Source of the DNA: CBDUEV01 sp965366365
Lineage (GTDB): Bacteria; Actinomycetota; Acidimicrobiia; Spongiisociales; JAENVV01
Assembly: GCA_965366365.1 (NCBI GenBank)
Contig: CBDUEV010000008.1
Span: 3,422 to 67,421, forward strand
DNA: 64,000 nucleotides
Direction: 5' to 3'
Under the pieces are notes generated by a model, which made no database searches, was not told the origin of the DNA, and saw nothing but the letters and a program-made list of their open reading frames with translations. Both the position numbers and the translations under genes were made by a program. Shown here one piece after another: positions 32,044-39,777 of the stretch. Numbering within the stretch: the first letter of the stretch is position 1; each line of letters opens with the position of its first letter.

Positions 32044-32832
32044 ATGGGAGTATTCACGACGAGAAATCGATCCGGATTGAAGTGGGTGGTCGTGGTGGCC
32101 ATTACCGCCGCGGTTGTAGCGCCGAGTGCGGTTCTCGCCGCTGATCGCTTCTCGGATGTTCCCACGACGAACGTCTTCGTCGAAGACATCGAGTGGTTGG
32201 CGGATGCCGGGGTGACCACCGGTTGCGGAGGCGACAAATTCTGTCCCGGTGGGGTGGTGACGCGCGAGCAGATGGCCGCCTTCCTGCGCCGGCTCGCCGA
32301 GAACCAGGTCGTCGACGCGGCGACGTCGCTCGACAGCGCCGAGTTGGGGGGCGCCACCAGCGATGAGCTGGTCCCGGTGATGGCGGCGGAAGACGACGGC
32401 GTGGTCGGAGCCATTCGGGAGGTGGCCAAAGGGCTGGTCGAAACGAACTCGGTCACGATCGTGGCGCCCGAGGACGGGGTCCTCATCATCAGCGGGACCT
32501 CCTTCATCGATCCCGATGCGGTCGCCGCCTCGGACTTCATCCTCAGAACGAAGATCGACGGCAAGATCGTCGGGCTGGCGGGATGGTCAGCGTTGTTCCG
32601 TCCCGACGATCCCGACCAGATCTTCGACCTCTCCTACACCGTGTCCGAGCAGGTTTCTGCGGGCACTCATACCGTGACGCAAGAGGTGGGACCGAAGGCA
32701 GGAACGTCGACGTTCTATCACAACCACGAGACGTTGACGGTCCTGTTCGTCCCGAGCGGTCAGGCCGTCATCTCGTCGTCGACGGCTCCGGCAGGAGCGA
32801 CCATCGTGGAGTCGGAGACGGGGGCAGACTGA
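32044..32832 (+). CDS. Exported SLH-domain protein
   Basis: The 262-residue protein has a signal peptide (cleavage near SAVLAADRF), one S-layer-homology repeat with FSDVPTTN, EDIEWLADAGVTTGCGG and VTREQMAAFLRRL, and a C-terminal domain of about 150 residues rich in beta strand and without a recognised family. SLH repeats bind wall polymers, so it should sit on the cell surface. The ATG at 32044 has an AGGAG site 9 nt upstream. It follows the Thr-stalk protein by 37 bp, suggesting a shared transcript. Confidence 0.85.
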   Translation: MGVFTTRNRSGLKWVVVVAITAAVVAPSAVLAADRFSDVPTTNVFVEDIEWLADAGVTTGCGGDKFCPGGVVTREQMAAFLRRLAENQVVDAATSLDSAELGGATSDELVPVMAAEDDGVVGAIREVAKGLVETNSVTIVAPEDGVLIISGTSFIDPDAVAASDFILRTKIDGKIVGLAGWSALFRPDDPDQIFDLSYTVSEQVSAGTHTVTQEVGPKAGTSTFYHNHETLTVLFVPSGQAVISSSTAPAGATIVESETGAD

Positions 32833-32844
32833 GGGGCAGACTGA
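32821..32844. repeat. 12-bp direct duplication over a stop codon
   Basis: GGGGCAGACTGA occurs twice in tandem, at 32821-32832 and 32833-32844. The first copy contains the stop codon of the SLH gene, so the duplication adds a second in-frame stop. Confidence 0.9.
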
Positions 32845-32845
32845 G

Positions 32846-34435
32846 TCAGCGCGCAGGCAAAGTGACGAAACGGGCGGTGATCACACCCTCGACTTCGCGG
32901 AGACGGCCGACATCTTCATCGGAGATGGGCTGATCGAGGCTGATGCCCATCATGGCTGCCTGACCCGTTCCCGGTGTGCGGCCCACGACCATGTCCGAGA
33001 TGTTGATCTGCAGGTCGCCGAGGAACGTGCCGACGCGTCCGATCAGGCCGGGGGCGTCGTCGTTCCGAACGATCAGCAGATTCTGATGGAGCGGCAACTC
33101 GACCTCGTTGCCCTGTAGCTCGATCAGCATCGGCCCCTTGCGCGTCACCGTGCCGGACACCGAAATCGGCTGGTCGCCCACCTGGCCGGTCAGGGAGACC
33201 AACGAGACGAAGTCGATCGCCTCATCGGACCGCTCTTCGATGAGACGAATCCCGCGAGCTTCGGCCATGGCCGGAGCGTTCACGTACGAGACCGGATCGG
33301 CGGAGACCTGAGAAAGCGCCCCCTTCAAAGCAGCGAGACGGAGCGGCAGAATCGGGAACTGGGCGACGCGTCCCTCGGTCCGTACGGTGATCCGATCGGG
33401 CAATCCCTTGGCGAGGACCACGAAAACCCGACCGAGGTCTTCGACGAGCGGCAGAAAGGCGCGTACCTCCTCGGAGACATCGGAGCCGAGATCGACGTTG
33501 ACTGCCGACAGAACCAGGTCTCCGCGCAAGGCTGCTGCCACCGCGTCGGCCACATCGGTGCCCGCCTTGTCCTGCGCCTCGACCGTCGAGGCCCCGAGGT
33601 GGGGCGTCAGGACGACCTGAGGCAGATCGAGGAGTGGGCTGTCCTGAAGTGGCTCACTCTCGAACACGTCGAGTCCTGCCCCCGCCACCTTCCCCGACCG
33701 GACCGCCGCCGCCAGGCTCTCCTCCTCGATGATGCCGCCTCGTGAAGTGTTGATGATGCGGACGCCGTCCTTCATCCGGGCGAAGGCGGACGCGTCGAGC
33801 AGGTTGGTGGTTTCGGCCGTTTTTGGTAAATGCACGGTGATGAAATCGGCCTCGGCGAACAACTCGTCGAGGTCTCGGGCCAGCCGGACGTTGCGTCGCT
33901 TGGCGAGGTCATCGGAGATGTATGGATCGAAGGCGATCACCTCCATGCCGAATGCTCGGGCGCGTTCGGAGACCAGCGACCCGATGCGGCCCATCCCGAT
34001 CACCCCCAGAGTCTTGCCGTGAAGCTCGATCCCCTGCAGGCTCTTTCGATCCCACGTTCCGCCGCGCAATGCTGCGTCGGCGCGCGCCACGTTGCGGGCC
34101 TGGCTGAGCAGCAGGGCCATCGTGTGTTCGGCCGCTGAGATGATGTTGGCCTGGGGAGCATTGACCACCAGGACCCCGGCCGCGGTCGCCGCCCCGAGAT
34201 CGATATTGTCGACTCCGATTCCGGCGCGACCGATCACCCTGAGGCGGGGGGCGCCTTCGATCAGGGCGGCGTCCACGTCCGTCGCCGACCGAACCACCAG
34301 CCCGTCTGCGTTTGCGAGGAGTTCCATCAACTCCGGGCGCGGCACTCCCACCGCAACTTCAACATCGCAGTGCTCGGCGAGAATCTTGATTCCGGCGTCT
34401 GCGATCTGTTCGGCAACCACGACTTTGGGCCTCAT
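32846..34435 (-). CDS. serA: D-3-phosphoglycerate dehydrogenase (type with ASB and ACT domains)
   Basis: The 529-residue protein catalyses the first step of serine synthesis. It has GRAGIGVDNID, the NAD motif GVIGMGRIGSLV (about 145-156), catalytic Arg in NTSRGG, Glu in DVFESEP and His in LTPHLGAST. After about residue 310 it has the intervening ASB domain and a C-terminal ACT domain (NDDAPGLIGRVGTFLG), which usually senses serine. The ATG at 34435 fits the family N-terminus (MRPKVVVAE); upstream codons are discarded. It converges on the SLH gene. Confidence 0.96.
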   Translation of the reverse strand: MRPKVVVAEQIADAGIKILAEHCDVEVAVGVPRPELMELLANADGLVVRSATDVDAALIEGAPRLRVIGRAGIGVDNIDLGAATAAGVLVVNAPQANIISAAEHTMALLLSQARNVARADAALRGGTWDRKSLQGIELHGKTLGVIGMGRIGSLVSERARAFGMEVIAFDPYISDDLAKRRNVRLARDLDELFAEADFITVHLPKTAETTNLLDASAFARMKDGVRIINTSRGGIIEEESLAAAVRSGKVAGAGLDVFESEPLQDSPLLDLPQVVLTPHLGASTVEAQDKAGTDVADAVAAALRGDLVLSAVNVDLGSDVSEEVRAFLPLVEDLGRVFVVLAKGLPDRITVRTEGRVAQFPILPLRLAALKGALSQVSADPVSYVNAPAMAEARGIRLIEERSDEAIDFVSLVSLTGQVGDQPISVSGTVTRKGPMLIELQGNEVELPLHQNLLIVRNDDAPGLIGRVGTFLGDLQINISDMVVGRTPGTGQAAMMGISLDQPISDEDVGRLREVEGVITARFVTLPAR

Positions 34436-34553
34436 GGCCGGATCCCTTCGGGCAATTGGAACCGTCATTGTGCCCCGCCCGTCTCGGTCCCACAAAACCT
34501 CACGGAAAGACAAACTCTCATCCGTGGCCCCACGGGGAATCGAGTCGACCGCC

Positions 34554-34559
34554 TAGTCT
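34554..34559 (+). promoter_or_regulatory. -10 box TAGTCT of the universal stress gene
   Basis: TAGTCT lies 23 nt before the ATG at 34583, leaving a short leader with a strong AAGGAGG ribosome site. Confidence 0.5.
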
Positions 34560-34582
34560 CTGACCAAGTCAAGGAGGTCGTG

Positions 34583-35023
34583 ATGTCGTGGGAGCCGAAG
34601 GTCATCGTGGTGGCAGTGGACGGGTCCGAACGCAGCATGGAAGCTGCTCTAGTCGGCACCGCCCTTGCCAAGGCACGCAACGGACAACTGCACATCTTCA
34701 CAGCGGTTCGACCACCGGAGGGATGGTGGGGAATCGAAGGTGCTCCCCCACCGCCCCGAGCGGTCTCGGATGCGCTCGTGTCCGCCCAGAAGGAAATCCT
34801 CGACACAACCGTCCACTCCCTGGATCTCGAAGGCCTGGAATACACCACCGGCATCGAAGTGGGCGACCCTGCGTCGGCCATCAGCGCCTTCTGTGAGGAA
34901 ATCGGTGCCGATGTGTTGGTGATCGGACGGCGCGGGGCGGGTTTGATCGAGCGCTTCGTCATGGGTTCCGTGGCTGATCGGCTCGTTCACTACGCGCCGT
35001 GCCCCGTGCTGGTGGTCCCCTAG
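34583..35023 (+). CDS. Universal stress protein (UspA family)
   Basis: The 146-residue protein is a single Usp domain with VIVVAVDGSERSM at the N-terminus and the ATP-binding signature GRRGAGLIERFVMGSVAD (G-x2-G-x9-G-S) near residue 117-133, so it probably binds ATP. Such proteins help cells survive energy or redox stress. The ATG at 34583 has a near-perfect AAGGAGG ribosome site. It converges on tupA with 15 bp between stops. Confidence 0.93.
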   Translation: MSWEPKVIVVAVDGSERSMEAALVGTALAKARNGQLHIFTAVRPPEGWWGIEGAPPPPRAVSDALVSAQKEILDTTVHSLDLEGLEYTTGIEVGDPASAISAFCEEIGADVLVIGRRGAGLIERFVMGSVADRLVHYAPCPVLVVP

Positions 35024-35038
35024 AGGGCGGAAAGGCCT

Positions 35039-35827
35039 CTACGGCTGATAGACGTTCCGGCCGAACAGCTGATCGTTCACTCGTTCGATGGTGGCTGCCC
35101 CTTCCGGGCTCGTGAGCCACGCCCCGAATTCGACGGCTGAGCGGGAAGCGTCTTCGACGACGATCACCGAATAGGGGTTCACCAGGACATCGGAGAGATC
35201 CGCCACTTCCAGCCCCAGGGTGCCGGACGCCGCCACGTACGCCCCCTCTTCCGTGAGGGTGAACGCGCCCCTTTGGTCGGCCACCTGCAGAGTGAGGCCC
35301 ATGCCCTGCCCGGTCTCGACGTACCAGTCATCGTCACCGGGGTCATACGCCGCCGCGCGCCACAGATCGCCTTCCGCTATGTCCGTCCCGGAACCGTCCG
35401 CCCGCGAAACGAAGGGTCCTTCAGATCTGGCGATGACCCCAAACGCCTCGACGAAGTCGAGCCCACGCAAGACTCCCACTCGGTCCGGGGGACCCACCAG
35501 CAGGAACCGGCTCTCGAAGACGGTCTGGCGTGATTTCGCCTCTCCCGAATCGACGAACTGTTCCTCGAGAAGCGGAGCGTGGACCAGGAGAACTTGGGCT
35601 CCGCCCGAGCGGCCCAGCTCCAGGACCTGAGCCGTCGCCTCACCGATCACCGAGATCTCGGTGCCCGGGTGGGTCTGTTCGAAGGCGGAGGCCAGGTCGT
35701 CGACGAAACCGCTGTCGACCAAGGTGGTACCGGCCGCCACGATGACGCGCTCGGTATCGCCACCGCCACATGCTGCCAGCCCGCCCAGCAGCCCAACGAG
35801 GAGCCCCCCGACGACCAGGGCCTTCAC
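35039..35827 (-). CDS. tupA: Tungstate ABC transporter substrate-binding lipoprotein
   Basis: The 262-residue protein has a lipobox GLAAC with C20, then the TupA pattern: AAGTTLVDSGFVDDLASAF for oxyanion binding, GAQVLLVHAPLLEEQFVDSG and FLLVGPPDRVG. TupA-type proteins bind tungstate tightly; molybdate cannot be ruled out. It is the last gene of the tupB-C-A operon, with its ATG overlapping the tupC stop. Tungsten use would suit an F420-using anaerobe or microaerophile with tungsto-enzymes, none of which lie in this window. Confidence 0.85.
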   Translation of the reverse strand: MKALVVGGLLVGLLGGLAACGGGDTERVIVAAGTTLVDSGFVDDLASAFEQTHPGTEISVIGEATAQVLELGRSGGAQVLLVHAPLLEEQFVDSGEAKSRQTVFESRFLLVGPPDRVGVLRGLDFVEAFGVIARSEGPFVSRADGSGTDIAEGDLWRAAAYDPGDDDWYVETGQGMGLTLQVADQRGAFTLTEEGAYVAASGTLGLEVADLSDVLVNPYSVIVVEDASRSAVEFGAWLTSPEGAATIERVNDQLFGRNVYQP

Positions 35828-36804
35828 GTGGGGATCACCCCGACTGCTGTGGCCTTGGCGGTCACCGTGACCTGGCTCCCCGGGCCGATTCTCAGGGCGT
35901 CGATCGCGCCCGGAGTGAGCAGCGCCACGATCTGAATCCCCGCCTCGACGACCACCTCGATCAACCGCCCGGCCTCACGGGTCTCCGAGACCGTGCCCAA
36001 CCACCGATTCCGGGCCGAACCAGCCGGTGCATCGAGCCCCGGGAAAACGGTGACCGCCTCCGCCCCGAAGACCACGCGGGCCGTGTCCCCCACCACGCGC
36101 TCGCCGAGGCCCCAGATGTGCACTCCACCGACGTCGACCGAACAGAGGGCGCCGTCGACGAGATTCACCTTCCCCTCGAAGAGATTGGCGATCCCCACCA
36201 CTTCGGCGACGGCGGTTCCCGCAGGGAAAGAGAAGACGTCGCCAACGGTTCCCGATTGCACCACACGGCCCCCGATCACCACCGCCATCATCTCCCCCAG
36301 CACCGCAGCCTCCTGCTGGTGATGGGTGACGATGAGGGCGGTCCGGTCTCCGATTGCTTCGACGATCAGCTCGGCGACCCCCAATCGATCCTTGGCGTCC
36401 AGGGCTGCCAGGGGTTCATCCAGAATCACGTACCTGGCCGGACGAGCGAGGGTTCTCGCCAGGGACAGTCGTTGCCGCTCGCCTCCACTCAGCGTGGCCG
36501 AAGCCTGTTTGAGGACGTTACTGACACCGAGCCGGTCGGCCAGCTGCCGAGCTCGCGAGGCGGACTCGGCGTCCAGCCCCAGCCCAAGGTTCCAGCCGGC
36601 GCTCCCCCGGAAGAGGTAGGGAGTTTGCGGTAGGTAGGTCACGTCCAAGGTGGGTCCGCCCGGGAGCGTTCCGGCCAACATCCGGGCCATGGTCGACTTG
36701 CCCGCGCCGTTGGGTCCGAACAGGACGAGTCTGGCCCCCGTGGGGAGGTTCAGTATGGCGTCGACGATGGCGCCGTTGGCGGGGTGTCGCAGCGCTACCT
36801 CCAC
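35824..36804 (-). CDS. tupC: Tungstate ABC transporter ATP-binding protein
   Basis: From the GTG at 36804 (GGGAG site upstream) the protein has 326 residues with Walker A GPNGAGKST at 30-38, LSGGERQRLSLART, Walker B VILDEPLAALDA and the H-loop VTHHQQEA. The C-terminal third has two TOBE/Mop-like segments, one near VTVTAKATAV, which may bind oxyanion. Long in-frame upstream extensions lie in the permease gene and are rejected. The start overlaps the tupB stop by 10 bp and the end overlaps the tupA start. Confidence 0.88.
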   Translation of the reverse strand: MEVALRHPANGAIVDAILNLPTGARLVLFGPNGAGKSTMARMLAGTLPGGPTLDVTYLPQTPYLFRGSAGWNLGLGLDAESASRARQLADRLGVSNVLKQASATLSGGERQRLSLARTLARPARYVILDEPLAALDAKDRLGVAELIVEAIGDRTALIVTHHQQEAAVLGEMMAVVIGGRVVQSGTVGDVFSFPAGTAVAEVVGIANLFEGKVNLVDGALCSVDVGGVHIWGLGERVVGDTARVVFGAEAVTVFPGLDAPAGSARNRWLGTVSETREAGRLIEVVVEAGIQIVALLTPGAIDALRIGPGSQVTVTAKATAVGVIPT

Positions 36805-37499
36805 GGCGGGGACTCCCTCAGCTGCAGGTAGGTGAGAAGCAGATTGACCGACAGGGCGATCGCCATGAGGACCACTCCAAACGCCAGCGCCGCGGCAAAG
36901 TCCGCCTGGTGGGCTTCGGAGACGATGGCCGTCGTCAAGACGCGTGTTTCGCCCTCGATATTGCCTCCCACGACCAGAACCGCCCCCACCTCCGACACGA
37001 CCCGACCGAACGCCGCCACCACGGCCGCTGCAACACCCGGCCACACGTCTCGCAGGGCCACGACGCCGGCTCGCGGCAAGGACACTCCGAGGGCCGCCAG
37101 CTGTTCCCGAGCCGCCGGCGCCATCGTGCGGACTGCGCCCGCCGTCACGCCTGCCGCAATGGGGATGGCAAGCAAGGTCTGGGCGACGATCATGGCCGGC
37201 ACGGTGAACGCCAATTCCAGGCTTCCGAGGGGACCGTCGTCCCAGACGACGAGCAGGATCACGAGACCGGCCAGCACCGGCGGCATACCCATTCCGGTAT
37301 TGACGAGGACCAGGCCCCAACGACCGATCGTCGAGCGGACCAAGGCCAGCCAGGTTCCGAGGGGCACACCGATCAACACGCCGAAGGCGGTGGCGACGAT
37401 CGCCACCAGCAGGGTGAGCCAGACCACCTCAGCCATCTCAGCGCCAAACTGACCGATCAGGTCAAGGGCGTCACGAACCAGTCTGCCCAGGAAGGCCAA
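36795..37499 (-). CDS. tupB: Tungstate ABC transporter permease
   Basis: From the TTG at 37499 the protein has 234 residues with about five membrane helices and the inner-membrane-component EAA-like region (ALGVSLPRAGVVALRDVWPG). The opening RLVRDALDLIGQ and VWLTLLVAIVATAFGVLIGVPLG match TupB permeases. No ATG fits; TTG is accepted because it lies 4 bp after the stop of the small membrane protein gene, suggesting translational coupling. The order B-C-A is unusual but all three components are present. Confidence 0.82.
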   Translation of the reverse strand: MAFLGRLVRDALDLIGQFGAEMAEVVWLTLLVAIVATAFGVLIGVPLGTWLALVRSTIGRWGLVLVNTGMGMPPVLAGLVILLVVWDDGPLGSLELAFTVPAMIVAQTLLAIPIAAGVTAGAVRTMAPAAREQLAALGVSLPRAGVVALRDVWPGVAAAVVAAFGRVVSEVGAVLVVGGNIEGETRVLTTAIVSEAHQADFAAALAFGVVLMAIALSVNLLLTYLQLRESPPWR

Positions 37500-37503
37500 C
37501 GAG

Positions 37504-37644
37504 TCACCCGAGTTGGGTGTACCAGAACCAGGCGACGACCGCGGCGATGCCGGCGTACAAGGCGAGCTTGAAGACCTTCTTTGCCATCCAGTACACCACG
37601 AGGATGGTGGCCACGATCCCAACGATGAGCGTCACAGGTTCCAT
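37504..37644 (-). CDS. Small membrane protein (46 residues) heading the tup operon
   Basis: The 46-residue frame runs from ATG 37644 to TGA 37504 and encodes two hydrophobic segments (about 5-20 and 25-42) joined by a basic MAKKVFK loop; near the end it has WFWYTQLG. No family is recognised. A TAACCT -10 box lies 7 nt before the ATG, and the tupB TTG follows its stop by 4 bp, so it is the first translated frame of the tup transcript. It could be a small transporter subunit, a regulator or a coupling leader peptide (inference). Confidence 0.65.
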   Translation of the reverse strand: MEPVTLIVGIVATILVVYWMAKKVFKLALYAGIAAVVAWFWYTQLG

Positions 37645-37651
37645 CAGCAGC

Positions 37652-37657
37652 AGGTTA
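37652..37657 (-). promoter_or_regulatory. -10 box TAACCT of the tup operon
   Basis: TAACCT on the minus strand is followed by 7 nt and the ATG of the small membrane protein, a leaderless arrangement. It lies in the 43-bp gap after the HAD phosphatase gene. Confidence 0.5.
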
Positions 37658-37687
37658 GCCCGCCAGGGGCCTCGTGGCGCGGTCCGC

Positions 37688-38326
37688 TCACGAGCGGAGG
37701 AGGCTGATGGGGGTGAGTCGAGGTACCACGGCGTCGGCGGCGCTCAGTTCCTCGGGGGTGTGTTCACCGCGCTCCACGGCGACCACCGTCATGCCTGCAG
37801 CCTTGGCGGCCGCCACTCCGGTTGGCGTGTCCTCCACGGCGATACACCGAGCCGGCGGAACTCCGAGCAGCTCGGCAGCACGCAGATAGATGTCGGGAGC
37901 GGGCTTCGCCGCCGCCACCTCGTCTCCGGAGACCGAGGCCACGAAGAATCCCTCCAATCCCGTGGCCGAGAGGCTCTTCCCCAAACGGTCGCGTGGAGAG
38001 TTCGAGGCGACGGCCATCGCCACCCCGCGTCCCTTGAGTACCTCGAGGGTGTCGATGGCATCCTCGAAGCCCTGGAGTTTGGCGTCGAACATATCGAACA
38101 TCACGCTCGTCAACTCGTCCCACAGTTCTTCAGCAGGCGGCAGGGTGAGCCTCTCGGCGAAATGGGCGTAGTCGTCGTGGTAGGTGGCTCCGGCCAGGGT
38201 CGCCCGGTCCTCGTCGGTGATGGTCAGCTCGCCGTAGCGGCGCAGCACCACCTGGAGCGCATCCCAGCCGAGCTTCTCGGAGTCGACGAGCACGCCGTCA
38301 CAATCGAAGACGACCGGTCGGGGCAT
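37688..38326 (-). CDS. HAD-family phosphatase (beta-phosphoglucomutase-like)
   Basis: The 212-residue protein has motif I VVFDCDGVLVDSE with nucleophile D8 and D10, a helical cap domain, motif II VASNSPRD, motif III around KPAPD and motif IV CIAVEDTPTGVAAA. This is the PGM/phosphatase subclass of HAD, acting on a small phosphorylated sugar or similar compound. Its ATG overlaps the gatB stop (TGATG), so it is the tail of the gatCAB operon. The link to amidation may be only positional. Confidence 0.9.
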   Translation of the reverse strand: MPRPVVFDCDGVLVDSEKLGWDALQVVLRRYGELTITDEDRATLAGATYHDDYAHFAERLTLPPAEELWDELTSVMFDMFDAKLQGFEDAIDTLEVLKGRGVAMAVASNSPRDRLGKSLSATGLEGFFVASVSGDEVAAAKPAPDIYLRAAELLGVPPARCIAVEDTPTGVAAAKAAGMTVVAVERGEHTPEELSAADAVVPRLTPISLLRS

Positions 38327-39777
38327 CAGCGTCCGGCGCGTTGTCGGAGTATCTGGGTGACCAGCTTGGGATCGGCCTTCCCAGAGGTTGCCCGCATGAC
38401 CTGTCCGACGAAGAAGCCCATCACCTTGTCCTCTCCTTCTGCGAATCTCCGGAACTGGTCGTCGTTGGCGGCGATCACTTCGTCGACGGCGGCTTCGAGC
38501 GCCGTGACGTCGGAGATCTGACTGAGGTCGCGAGCTTCCGCCACGCCGGCAGGTCCACCCTCGCCGGCCATCACGGCGGTCAGCACTTCTTTGGCCGCCG
38601 TGGCCGAGACGGTCCCGTCCACCACCATTCCCGACAGTTCGGCGAGGTGTTCGCCGGTGAGGGGGAGATCAACAGGGTCGCTGCCTTCACGGCGAAGGTA
38701 GGCGGTGACTTCGCCGGTCAACCAGTTGGCGACCACTTTCGGGGCGGCCTGCATGCCGACCGCCGCGTCGAACAGACTGCAGAATTCCGGCGGACCGCTC
38801 GCCAGAGTGGCAGCGTTGTCAGCGTCTACTCCGAGCTCCTCATAGCGCGCCTTGCGGGCAGCTGGCAGTTCCGGAAGAGTTGCCAGGATCTGCTCACGCC
38901 ACGCCTCGTCGACCACGATCGGGAGGAGATCCGGCTCGGGGAAATAGCGGTAGTCGGAGCTCCCCTCCTTGGCTCTCATCGACTGGGTGATCCCGGCAGC
39001 CTCGTCCCAATGACGGGTTTCCTGCACGACGACACCCCCACTATCGAGCAGTTCGCTCTGTCGACGGATCTCATGATCGACAGCCCGCTCCAGCGAACGA
39101 AACGAGTTCATGTTCTTGATCTCGACCTTGGTACCGAACGGTTGTTCAGGTCCCGGACGAATCGAGATATTCGCGTCGAACCTGATGCTGCCCTCTTCGA
39201 GCCGGGCGTCGGAAACACCCAGCGACGCCACCAGGGTCCGCAGCGTCTGAGCGTAGGCGCGGGCCTGGGCTGCGGTGCGAATGTCGGCTTCGCTGACGAC
39301 CTCCACCAACGGAACTCCCGAACGGTTGAAATCCATCCGAGTCGACTCAGCAGAATGGATTCGGCCGCCGCCCCCCACATGGATGCTCTTGCCGGTGTCT
39401 TCTTCCATGTGGGCTCGATTGATACGGATTCGGGAGGTCACTCCGTCCACCTCGACGTCGAGGAAGCCGTCGTGGCATACCGGAACGTCGAACTGGGAGA
39501 TCTGGTAGTTCTTCGGCTGGTCGGCGTAGAAATAGTTCTTGCGATGGAACTGCGACCGCTCCGAGATCTCGCAATTCAAGGCCAGCCCGATCTTCGTGAT
39601 CCACTCGATCGCCCGTCGATTGGGGACGGGCAACGCACCGGGGAGCCCGAGGCACACGGGGCACACGTTTGTGTTGGGTTCGGACTCGAAATCGACCCGG
39701 CACCCGCAGAACATCTTCGAGCTGGTCATCAGTTCGACATGGACCTCGATCCCGATGACGGCTTCCCAGGTACTCAT
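38326..39777 (-). CDS. gatB: Asp/Glu-tRNA(Asn/Gln) amidotransferase subunit B
   Basis: The 483-residue protein is GatB: GIEVHVELMTSSKMFCGCRVDF at the N-terminus with zinc-ligand Cys (CGC and later CPVC), the kinase-like cradle domain with KNYFYADQPKNYQISQ, and a C-terminal YqeY-like tail for tRNA binding. It phosphorylates misacylated Glu-tRNA(Gln) and amidates it with ammonia from GatA. It starts at TGATG over the gatA stop. Normal length. Confidence 0.97.
   Translation of the reverse strand: MSTWEAVIGIEVHVELMTSSKMFCGCRVDFESEPNTNVCPVCLGLPGALPVPNRRAIEWITKIGLALNCEISERSQFHRKNYFYADQPKNYQISQFDVPVCHDGFLDVEVDGVTSRIRINRAHMEEDTGKSIHVGGGGRIHSAESTRMDFNRSGVPLVEVVSEADIRTAAQARAYAQTLRTLVASLGVSDARLEEGSIRFDANISIRPGPEQPFGTKVEIKNMNSFRSLERAVDHEIRRQSELLDSGGVVVQETRHWDEAAGITQSMRAKEGSSDYRYFPEPDLLPIVVDEAWREQILATLPELPAARKARYEELGVDADNAATLASGPPEFCSLFDAAVGMQAAPKVVANWLTGEVTAYLRREGSDPVDLPLTGEHLAELSGMVVDGTVSATAAKEVLTAVMAGEGGPAGVAEARDLSQISDVTALEAAVDEVIAANDDQFRRFAEGEDKVMGFFVGQVMRATSGKADPKLVTQILRQRAGR

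Noticed and set aside
35021..35041. TAGAGG/CCTCTA inverted repeat between the stress-protein gene and tupA
   Set aside because: The 6-bp arms mostly consist of the two converging stop codons and lack a T-tract, so it is too weak to call a terminator.
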